64,000 nucleotides of DNA, taken from the NCBI RefSeq assembly GCF_009905375.1, contig NW_027417486.1, positions 62,001 to 126,000 on the forward strand, read 5' to 3'. Under the pieces are notes generated by a model. It saw nothing but the letters and a program-made list of their open reading frames with translations, was not told where the DNA came from and made no database searches. Both the position numbers and the translations under genes were made by a program. Source of the DNA: Apium graveolens (taxonomy: Eukaryota > Streptophyta > Magnoliopsida > Apiales > Apiaceae). Positions 54,902-64,000 of the stretch are shown here, in pieces (position 1 is the first letter of the stretch; every line of letters starts with the position of its first letter).

Positions 54902-56000
54902 GTATAACCTGTGTTCCTTTCTACTACCTTCACTGGGGATAGTGAAGATTTTAAGTTTGGGGGTGGTAGTTAAGGAATATTTTGTGTGTGTCATATAGCT
55001 GCATATTCATGATAGTTAGTTCATATAGTTGCATAATTTTTGCCATATAGTTTTTTTTTATATAGCTTTATTTGTTTGTCATATCATATAGCTCATGCAT
55101 ATACCATGATCCCTTTTGCAATGATTTATCGACTGAATTGTGATATTGATGCGAGTGTAGTGATAGCATTAAAGTGATATTAAGTTGTGTAGGTTGATAT
55201 GCATGCTAGAAGCACTTGTATTTTCACTAAGTCTTAGAGAATGCTTAAGGGCTAGATTGTTGTTATGATCTGATTATTTTCGAGGATAATCTATTTATTA
55301 TGCTTAGAATTTGATAATAGGTTCTTAGTGGTAAAGGCATGAAAAAGAAAAAAAAAATGGAGTAAAAATTGAATTTGTTGCTAGTTGTGGCTAGGCGTCA
55401 AATGGCTAGTAGCCGGCTCGCATGTTATGCGAGTAGTCTAGGGTTGAGCAAGATGGAGCGAAACGCACTTGCTCAGAAAAGAAAAAAAAATTGCATAATT
55501 GATCAAGAGTGGGCTCTTTGGTATTCGAGTTATTAAGTTCTTAGGGGACTTTGTGCCTAGTGACCTAAGGCTTTTAGAGTCTGGGATCCGCTAACCTAAC
55601 GCTCGTTACATGGATACCATTGTATAAGTCTTTTGTGGACCTCACTCATTGCACGGTCAAATAAGCATTTGAGTTGTAAATAAAAAGCACGATTCCGTAG
55701 TAAGCTCCAGAGTTCTTGTAGTGTTGTATATCACTTTGTGCCTAGAATTTTTATTCTTTGTATAATCGTAGGATTGCCTTGAGGATAGTCTAGTCATAGT
55801 AATTGGTCTAGTTCTGAAACATATCTGTTAAGCATTTGCACACACCACGTTTCTGGCTGTATGTCCGTTTGCATGAGTTTATTGATCTTTAGTGTCTAAC
55901 TGCATTCGTTGAGACGTGACAATTTGGTTGGTTAATTGTAGTAAGGGGGATCGTTGCATTTTCATATAGATTGCATTCATGCATATTTTTATTGGGGGTG
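54902..56000 (+). other. Athila 3' non-coding region with two polypurine-like tracts and hairpins
   Basis: There is no gene. A first tract, TTTAAGTTTGGGGGTGGTAG, is at ~54,949-54,968; the tract next to the 3' LTR is ATTGGGGGTG at 55,991-56,000. Three consecutive perfect hairpins lie at 55,404-55,475. Confidence 0.65.
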
Positions 56001-57463
56001 TGATAAGTGGCATTTTATACCACTTAGAACGTCTTAAAATGGCTTAAATTGGTGTCTTGAAATCAAGTATTTTGTGTATTTGATGCGTTTTTCTAGTGTT
56101 TATGTATTTCAGGGTATTAGTTACATTTCGGAGGAGGAATCATCAAGAATAAGCCTTGGCATGTGTTCACCATTGCGAGAGGAAAAGAACGGGCAGATTA
56201 CGGCGAAGAAACGGAGCAAACCTGGAATTTTTCCAGTAGGGTCCTGCGCGCCCGCGCAGCAATGCTGAGCGGCCGCGCAGCAGCCTTGCGCGCCCGCGCA
56301 GAAATGCTGAGCGGCCGCGCAGGGTCGGGGAAAAAGCTGAATTATTTTAGACTTCTACTTCTGTTTGGCTTCCAACTTCTATGTAATCTGAGTTTTATGG
56401 GACTATTATATAAGTAGATTTGAGACGTTTTCATAGAGAATATGAAGGAGATTATGTTTTAGATTGTGTTTGGCGCAAGAAGCGAAGGAGATAAGGAAGA
56501 AGACCGATTTAGCACACTGCAGCGAAGAGGAAGCATATTTTCTTGTGATTCTTGTTTAGTTGTAACGTTGGATGCTAGTTTTCTTGCTTTGACTTATTTA
56601 CTCTTGTGACGTACTCTGTTTTAATATAATTAGTTTAGTTATTATTTTCTTGTGTTGTTTATCATGATTTCATATGAACCCATGATGGCGATAAGTTCTA
56701 TTATGGGCTAATCGTGATCATGGGGTTGCAACGGATTTATTATGGAATTCTTTAGTTAATTGTTTAATACTTTAGTGTGTGATGATTGCATGATATCTAG
56801 TATTGGTTGTGCGTATTCGTCTTATGTGCGTCGCGAACATATAAGATAGGGTGTTAATCTCTTGTGAAGCGACGGTGGATCTTGAGATTTAGAACTTGCC
56901 ATGCTAGCATAGGTTCATGTAAGTTGTGCATGATTAGTGGGTAACTCTAACAGTTTTATTTGTCCTATGTAATCAAAAGGGATAACTTGTGCTTAAATCG
57001 TTGTGTTGTCAATTTCTGTAGACATATAGGAACTCAACATGATTGATGACTATTCAACTTCTATCTTAATTGTGGATGCTTGGTAGAATGGTATTAGTAC
57101 AATGAAAGTTGGCTTTTATCAGTTTCGTGTTATTCGATTAATGTCATCACTGTCACATGCTAAAGGTAATAACAATGGCTATAGAAGGAAGTAATAATGA
57201 AGTTGTGATCTCATGAGTGTTTTATTATTGATAAATTGAAGTGTTAGTTAAGTGGTTAATTAAGTAGTTAATTATAGTTAATATTTAATCAACAATTTTA
57301 AGTGTTACTATCTTAACATTGAGAAGTAGTCATACATTGGTGAGTGAGTTTAATTAGACAATAACTTAGTCTGAGTCTCTGAGGGAACGAACTAGAAAGT
57401 ATTCTATATTACTTGCGAACGCGTATACTTGCGTGAATATTAGTGCATGTTTTCGCCCTAACA
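56001..57463 (+). repeat. Athila-like 3' LTR, uninterrupted
   Basis: TGATAAGTGG...CCCTAACA, including the GC-rich doublet (56,246-56,325), the TATA box (56,407-56,414) and the empty Copia-2 target ATTCG near 57,132. Confidence 0.95.
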
Positions 57464-57604
57464 AGTTTTTGGCGCCGCTGCCGGGGACTCGGCGTATTTG
57501 TTTAGTTTATGTACTTACCATCATTGGTCATTAGGACTCAGTGATTAGGACGTAGTAGTTAATTACTCTTTTCGGTTGTGTTTCAGGTACTTTAGCAAGC
57601 GTTT

Positions 57605-57925
57605 ATGCAAACTCGTTCTCGTGCTTGCAAGAGGACCTTAGATACAGCTGAGGAGAAAGACGAAGTTCTTGATACTCCGGAGAAGTTAGATTTTGAGGAT
57701 TCGGATTCAGGAACTGAGCAGAAAGAACCAGTAAACATGGGAGATCGTATTGTTCAAGCTGATCCAGCTCTTATGGATTTTTCTCGGCCTAAAATTGATG
57801 ACATTCAGTCAAGCATCCTTCATCCGGCTATTCAAGCTAACACCTTTGAAATCAAGCCGGGCACTATTCAGATGGTGCAGAATTCTGTTTCTTTTGGAGG
57901 AGCGGCAACTGAAGACCCCAACTGA
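57605..57925 (+). pseudogene. Second Athila gag copy, first 106 codons
   Basis: Nearly identical to 47,881-48,199 and preceded by its own primer site and leader. It ends in a duplicated GAAGACCCCAAC and a rearranged junction. One visible substitution changes Arg to Gln (VRNS to VQNS). Confidence 0.9.
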
Positions 57926-57934
57926 AGACCCCAA

Positions 57935-57991
57935 CAAGTACAATCTGAATAGTCGCTTCTTTTGGAGGAGCGGCTATTCAGATTGTACTTG
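57935..57991. repeat. 18-bp perfect inverted repeat at the Athila-satellite junction
   Basis: CAAGTACAATCTGAATAG (57,935-57,952) and its exact reverse complement (57,974-57,991) flank a 21-bp loop copied from gag (TTTTGGAGGAGCGG). Confidence 0.95.
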
Positions 57992-60900
57992 TCCATATTT
58001 TTTATTTGTTACGAAAAAATATTTAGCATTCTGTGAGCTCAGTTGTTTTATATTTTTTTTATAGCTAACGAAAATCGATAAAATTTCATATTTTTTTTAG
58101 TTTTCCATATTTTCAATTTTTAGCATTATATTTGTTTACTATAAATTAAAAATTGCTAAATTAAATTGGACAAGTACAAAAAAATAAAAAAACATAAAAA
58201 TCACAATATTAAAAAAAACACAAAACTCACAATATTCCGTTCTAATAAAAATTCGAAAATACTATTTCGAACAAATAATTAAAAAATACTTTTTCACTCA
58301 AAAATTTTAAATTCAATATTAAATTTAAATATTTTAGTTTAAAATATCAATTCAAAAATATCAAAATATAAGTTCGAAAAAATTATAAAAATTCATTTTT
58401 AACAAAAAAAATAAATTAGGAAAATAAAACGAGAAAAAACTGTTACATTTAAAACAACGTCCTCGAGCAATGTTTCATTGCACTAGCTACAATGAAACAA
58501 TGGTGTAAGTGGCACAGGGTATTTTTTATTTGTTACGAAAAAATATTTAGCATTCCTGGAGCTGGGTTGTTTTATATTTTTTTATGGCTAACGAAAAATT
58601 GATAAAAAAAAATTTATTTTAGTTTTCCACATTTTCAATTTTTAGCATTATATTCGTTTACTATAAATTGAAAATTGATAAATTAAATTGGACAAGTACA
58701 AGAAAAAAACATAAAGCTCATAATATTAAAAAAAACATAAAACTCAAAATATTCCGTTATAATAAAAATTCGAAAATACTATTTCGAACAAATAATTAAA
58801 AATTACTTTTTCACTCAAAAATTTTAAATTCAATATTAAATTTAAATATTTTAGTTTAAAATATCAAAATATAAGTTCGAAAAAATATTTAAAATATTCA
58901 TTTTTAACAAAAAAAATTAGAAAAATAAAGCGAGCAAAAACCGTTACATTTAAAACAACGTCCTACAGCAATGTTTAATTGCTCTAGCCGCAATGAAACA
59001 ATGCTGGAGGTGGCAAAGGGTATTTTTTTTATTTGTTACGAAAAAATATTTAGAGTTGTTTTATATTTTTTTTATAGCTAACGAAAATCGATAAAATTTC
59101 ATTTTTTTTTGTTTTCCATATTTTCAATTTTTAACATTATATTCGTTTACTATAAATTAAAAATTGATAAATTAAATTGGACAAGTACAAGAAAAATAAA
59201 AAAAACATAAAACTCACAATATTAAAAAAACATAAAACTCACAATATTCCGGTATAATAAAAATTCGAAAATGCTATTTCGAACAAATAATTAAAAATTA
59301 CTTTTTCATTCAATATTAAATTTAAATATTTTAGTTTAAAATATTAATTCAAAAATATAAAAATATAAGTTCAAAAAAATATTTAAAAATTCATTTTTAA
59401 CAAAAAATAAATAAATTAGAAAAATAAAGCGAACAAAAACCGTTAAATTTAAAACAACGTCCTGGAGCAATGTTTCATTGCTCTAGCTACAATGAAACAA
59501 TATTTAGCATTCCGAGGGCTGAGTTGTTTTATATTTTTTTATAACTAACGAAAAATTGATAAAATTTCATTTTTTTTAGTTTTCCCCATTTTCAATTTTT
59601 AGCATTATATTTGTTTACTATAAATTAAAAATTGATAAATTAAATTGGACAAGTACAACTCACAATATTAAAAAAAACATAAAACTCACAATATTCCGTT
59701 ATAATAAAAATTCGAAAATACTATTTCGAACAAATAATTAAAAAATACTTTTCCACTCAAAAATTTTAAATTCAATATTAAATTTAAATATTTTAGTTTA
59801 AAATATTAATTCAAAAATATCAAAATATAAGTTCGAAAAAATATTTAAAAATTCATTTTTAACAAAATAAATAAATTAGAAAAATAAAGCGAGTAAGAAC
59901 CGTTACATTTAAAACAACGTGCTCCAGCAATGTTTCGTTGCACTAGCCGCAATGAAACAATGTTGTAGGTGGCACAAGGTATTTTTTTTATTTGTTACGA
60001 AAAAATATTTAGCATTCTGTGAGCTGAGTTGTTTTATATTTTTTTATAGCTAATGAAAATCGATAAAATTTCATATTTTTTTTTAATTTTCCATATTTTC
60101 AATTTTTAGCATTATATTTGTTTACTATAAATTAAAAATTGCTAAATTAAATTGGACAAGTACAAAAAAATAAAAAAACATAAAACTCACAATATTAAAA
60201 AAACACAAAACTCACAATATTCCGTTCTAATAAAAATTCGAAAATACTATTCCGAACAAATAATTAAAAAATACTTTTTCACTCAAAAATTTTAAATTCA
60301 GTATTAAATTTAAATATTTTAGTTTAAAATATTAATTCAAAAATATCAAAATATAAGTTCGAAAAAATTATAAAAATTCATTTTTAACAAAAAAAATAAA
60401 TTAGAAAAATAAAGCGAGAAAAAACTGTTACATTTAAAACAACGTCCTCGAGCAATGTTTCATTGCACTAGCTACAATGAAACAATGGTGTAAGTGGCAC
60501 AGGGTATTTTTTATTTGTTACGAAAAAATATTTAGCATTCCGGGAGCTGGGTTGTTTTATATTTTTTTATGGCTAACGAAAAATTGATAAAAAAAAATTA
60601 TTTTAGTTTTCCACATTTTCAATTTTTAGCATTATATTCGTTTACTATAAATTGAAAATTGATAAATTAAATTGGACAAGTACAAGAAAAAAACATAAAG
60701 CTCGTAATATTAAAAAAAAATATAAAACTCAAAATATTCCGTTATGATAAAAATTCGAAAATACTATTTCGAACAAATAATTAAAAATTACTTTTTCAAT
60801 CAAAAATTTTAAATTCAATATTAAATTTAAATATTTTAGTTTAAAATATTAATTCAAAAATATCAAAATATAAGTTCGAAAAAATATTTAAAAAATTCAT

Positions 60901-63900
60901 TTTTAACAAAAAAAAATAGAAAAATAAAGCGAACAAAAACCGTTACATTTAAAACAATGTCCTACAGCAATGTTTAATTGCTATAGCCGCAATGAAACAA
61001 TGTTGGAGGTGGCAAAGGATATTTTTTTTATTTGTTACGAAAAAATATTTAGCATTCTGGGAGATGAGTTGTTTTATATTTTTTTTATAGCTAACGAAAA
61101 TCGATAAAATTTCATTTTTTTTTGTTTTCCATATTTTCAATTTTTAACATTATATTCGTTTACTATAAATTAAAAATTGATAAATTAAATTGGACAAGTA
61201 CAAGAAAAATAAAAAAAACATAAAACTCACAATATTAAAAAAACATAAAACTCACAATATTCCGTTATAATAAAAATTCGAAAATGCTATTTCGAACAAA
61301 TAATTAAAAATTACTTTTTCACTCAAAAATTTTAAGTTCAATATTAAATTTAAATATTTTAGTTTAAAATATTAATTCAAAAATATAAAAATATAAGTTC
61401 GAAAAAATATTTAAAAATTCATTTTTAACAAAAAATAAATAAATTAGAAAAATAAAGCGAACAAAAACCGTTAAATTGAAAACAACGTCCTGGAGCAATG
61501 TTTCATTGCTCTAGCTACAATGAAACAATATTTAGTATTCCGGGGCTGAGTTGTTTTATATTTTTTTATAGCTAACGAAAAATTGATAAAATTTCATTTT
61601 TTTTTAGTTTTCCCCATTTTCAATTTTTAGCATTATATTTGTCTACTATAAATTAAAAATTGATAAATTAAATTGGACAAGTACAACTCACAATATTAAA
61701 AAAAACATAAAACTCACAATATTCCGTTATAATAAAAATTCGAAAATACTATTTCGAACAAATAATTAAAAAATACTTTTCCACTCAAAAATTTTAAATT
61801 CAATATTAAATTTAAATATTTTAGTTTAAAATATTAATTCAAAAATATCAAAATATAAGTTCGAAAAAATATTTAAAAATTCATTTTTAACGAAATAAAT
61901 AAATTAAAAAAATAAAGCGAGCAAGAACCTTTACATTTAAAACAATGTGCTCGAGCAATGTTTCGTTGCAATAGCCGCAATGAAACAATGTTGTAGGTGG
62001 CACAAGGTATTTTTTTTATTTGTTACGAAAAAATATTTAGCATTCTGTGAGCTGAGTTGTTTTATATTTTTTTTATAGCTAACAAAAATCGATAAAATTT
62101 CATATATTTTTTTAGTTTTCCATATTTTCAATTTTTAGCATTGCATTTGTTATTATAAATTAAAAATTGATAAATTAAATTGGACAAGTACAAAAAAAAT
62201 AAAAAAAAACATAAAACTCACAATATTAAAAAAAACACAAAACTCACAATTTTCCGTTCTAATAAAAATTCGAAAATACTATTTCGAACAAATAATTAAA
62301 AAATACTTTTTCACTCAAAAATTTTAAATTTAATATTAAATTTAAATATTTTAGTTTAAAATATTAATTCAAAAATATCAAAATATAAGTTCGAAAAAAT
62401 TATAAAAATTCATTTTTAACAAAAAAATAAATTAGAAATATAAAGCGAGAAAAAACCGTTACATTTAAAACAACGTCCTCGAGCAATGTTTCATTGCACT
62501 AGCTACAATGAAACAATGGTGTAAGTGTCACAGGTTATTTTTTTATTTATTACGAAAAAATATTTAGCATTCCGGAAGCTGGGTTGTTTTATATTTTTTT
62601 ATGGCTAACGAAAAATTGATAAAAAAAAATTATTTTAGTTTTCCATATTTTTAATTTTTAGCATTATATTCGTTTACTATAAATTGAAAATTGATAAATT
62701 AAATTGGACAAGTACAAGAAAAAAATATAAAGCTCATAATATTAAAAAAAACATAAAACTCAAAATATTCCTTTATAATAAAAATTTGAAAATACTATTT
62801 CGAACAAATAATTAAAAATTACTTTTTCACTCAAAAATTTTAAATTCAATATTAAATTTAAATATTTTAGTTTAAAATATTAATTCAAAAATTTCAAAAT
62901 ATAAGTTCAAAAAAATATTTAAAAAATTCATTTTAACAACAAAAATTAGAAAAATAAAGCGAGCAAAAACCGTTACATTTAAAACAACGTCCGACATCAA
63001 TGTTTCATTACTCTAGCCGCAATGAAACAATGCTAGAGGTGGCAAAGGAATTTTTTTATTTGTTACAAAAAAATATTTAGCATTCTGGGAGTTGAGTTGT
63101 TTTATATTTTTTTTATAGCTAACGAAAATCGATAAAATTTCATTTTTTTTTGTTTTCCATATTTTCAATTTTTAACATTATATTCGTTTACTATAAATTA
63201 AAAATTGATAAATTAAATTGGACAAGTACAAGAAAAATAAAAAAAACATAAAACTCACAATATTAAAAAAACATAAAACTCACAATATTCCGTTATAATA
63301 AAAATTCGAAAATACTATTTCGAACAAATAATTAAAAAATATTTTTTCACTCAAAAATTTTAAGTTCAATATTAAATTTAAATATTTTAGTTTAAAATAT
63401 TAATTCAAAAATATAAAAATATAAGTTCGAAAAAATATTTAAAAATTCATTTCTAACAAAAAAAACATTAGAAAAATAAAGCGAACAAAAACCGTTACAT
63501 TTAAAACAACGACCTCGAGCAATGTTTCATTGCTCTAGCTGCAACGAAACAATATTTAGCATTCCGGGGGCTGAGTTGTTTTATATTTTTTTATAGCTAA
63601 CGAAAAATTGATAAAATTTCATTTTTTTTTAGATTTCCACATTTTCAATTTTTAGCATTATATTTGTTTACTATAAATTAAAATTTGATAAATTAAATTG
63701 GACAAGTATAAGAAAAATAAAAAAATATAAAACTCGCAATATTCCGTTATAATAAAAATTCAAAAATATTATTTCGAACAAATAATTAAAAAATATTTTT
63801 CATTCAAAAATTTTAATTCAATATTAAATTTAAATATTTAATTTAAAATATTAATTCAAAAATATCAAAATATAAGTTCGAAAAAATATTTAAAAATTCA

Positions 63901-64000
63901 TTTTTAACAAAAAAAATAAATTAGAAAAATAAATCGAGCATGAACCGTTACATTTAAAACAACGTTCTCGAGTAATGTTTCATTGCTATAGCCGCAATGA
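57992..64000 (+). repeat. AT-rich satellite with a four-monomer higher-order repeat
   Basis: The landmark (C)CGTTACATTTAAAACAACG recurs near 58,441, 58,941, 59,440, 59,900, 60,425, 60,941, 61,468, 61,929, 62,456, 62,970, 63,491 and 63,944. Spacings are 500, 499, 460, 525, 516, 527, 461, 527, 514, 521 and 453 bp. Four variants alternate in fixed order. They are told apart by the sequence around a hairpin (GCTCCAGC/GCTCGAGC..., CCTCGAGC, CCTACAGC/CCGACATC, CCTGGAGC) and by a ~50-bp deletion in the fourth, giving a ~2.0-kb superunit. The first two spacings in the first superunit are slightly shorter. The array runs off the window. Open frames inside it are accidental. Confidence 0.95.

Larger units (their letters stand above)
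33049..57925 (+). mobile_element. Athila-like Ty3/gypsy retrotransposon with a truncated second unit
   Basis: 5' LTR 33,049-34,182 plus 47,413-47,739 (split by Copia-2); tRNA-Asp primer site 47,746-47,763; gag-pol 47,881-53,232; accessory ORF 53,729-54,901; long 3' region; 3' LTR 56,001-57,463; then a second primer site (57,470-57,487) and the first 106 gag codons, ending abruptly at 57,925. The tRNA-Asp primer site, the single gag-pol frame, the FMDD reverse transcriptase and the extra ORF are Athila traits. By eye only about half a dozen differences separate the two ~1.46-kb LTRs, so the unit is young. No target-site duplication can be tested because the right end is rearranged. Confidence 0.9.

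Noticed and set aside
60949..62131. Minus-strand open frames MKIWKTKK... in the satellite
   Set aside because: The same frame recurs at the same place in successive superunits, so it is satellite sequence, not a gene.
57992..64000. Ribosomal or 5S RNA gene array as explanation of the ~500-bp periodicity
   Set aside because: The monomers are extremely AT-rich and I see no rRNA-like conserved blocks.

Overview
This window is from a plant nuclear genome, most likely a eudicot. The evidence is dense nested LTR retrotransposons of the Ty1/copia (Sirevirus-like) and Ty3/gypsy (Athila-, Tat- and Tekay-like) kinds, tRNA-Asp and initiator-Met primer sites, AT-rich DNA, one intronless plant-type leucine-rich-repeat (LRR) gene, and an AT-rich satellite. 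I cannot name the species. All similarity statements come from reading motifs by eye; no database search was run.

Layout. (1) 1-12,875: a decayed minus-strand copia element (Copia-1), cut by the left window edge. It reads accessory ORF, pol, gag, primer site, 5' LTR, and the LTR is split by a 3.16-kb solo LTR (9,253-12,408). (2) 12,876-15,104: unassigned DNA with a GA microsatellite and a dead copia RT/RNase H fragment. (3) 15,105-29,794: three copies (A, B, C) of one ~1.17-kb LTR. B to C is a non-autonomous minus-strand element with a 55-bp hairpin tandem array, and a Tekay-like derivative (24,121-28,316, TSD AATCG) sits inside it. A to B encloses a Tat-type integrase fragment on the opposite strand. 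(4) 29,795-33,048: a MITE-like element and the only convincing host gene, a secreted LRR protein (31,460-32,677, minus). (5) 33,049-57,925: a young plus-strand Athila-like element with an intact 1,783-codon gag-pol and a 390-codon accessory ORF. Its 5' LTR holds a complete 13.2-kb copia element (Copia-2, 34,183-47,407, minus, TSD ATTCG, apparently identical LTRs). Its 3' LTR runs straight into a second, truncated copy of the primer site and gag start. (6) 57,992-64,000: a satellite of ~455-527-bp monomers ordered as a four-monomer higher-order repeat of ~2.0 kb.

The most interesting pattern is shared by the three elements that carry accessory ORFs. Copia-1, Copia-2 and Athila each have, downstream of pol, an ORF that appears to contain the same 'putative plant transposon protein' type domain. 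In each, a TATA-like box lies about 100-160 bp upstream of the ORF. Further upstream lies an array of a short element-specific motif that also occurs upstream of the TATA box in that element's own LTR. I read this as an internal promoter built from the same cis-motifs as the LTR promoter, driving a separately transcribed accessory gene. The Tat-like LTRs show a matching design (GGGCGCGCCC motifs upstream of a TATAAATA box).

Inferred order of events: an old Copia-1 and Tat-like background; Tekay insertions into both; recent Athila insertion or amplification with a rearranged right end against the satellite; last of all, insertion of Copia-2 into the Athila 5' LTR.
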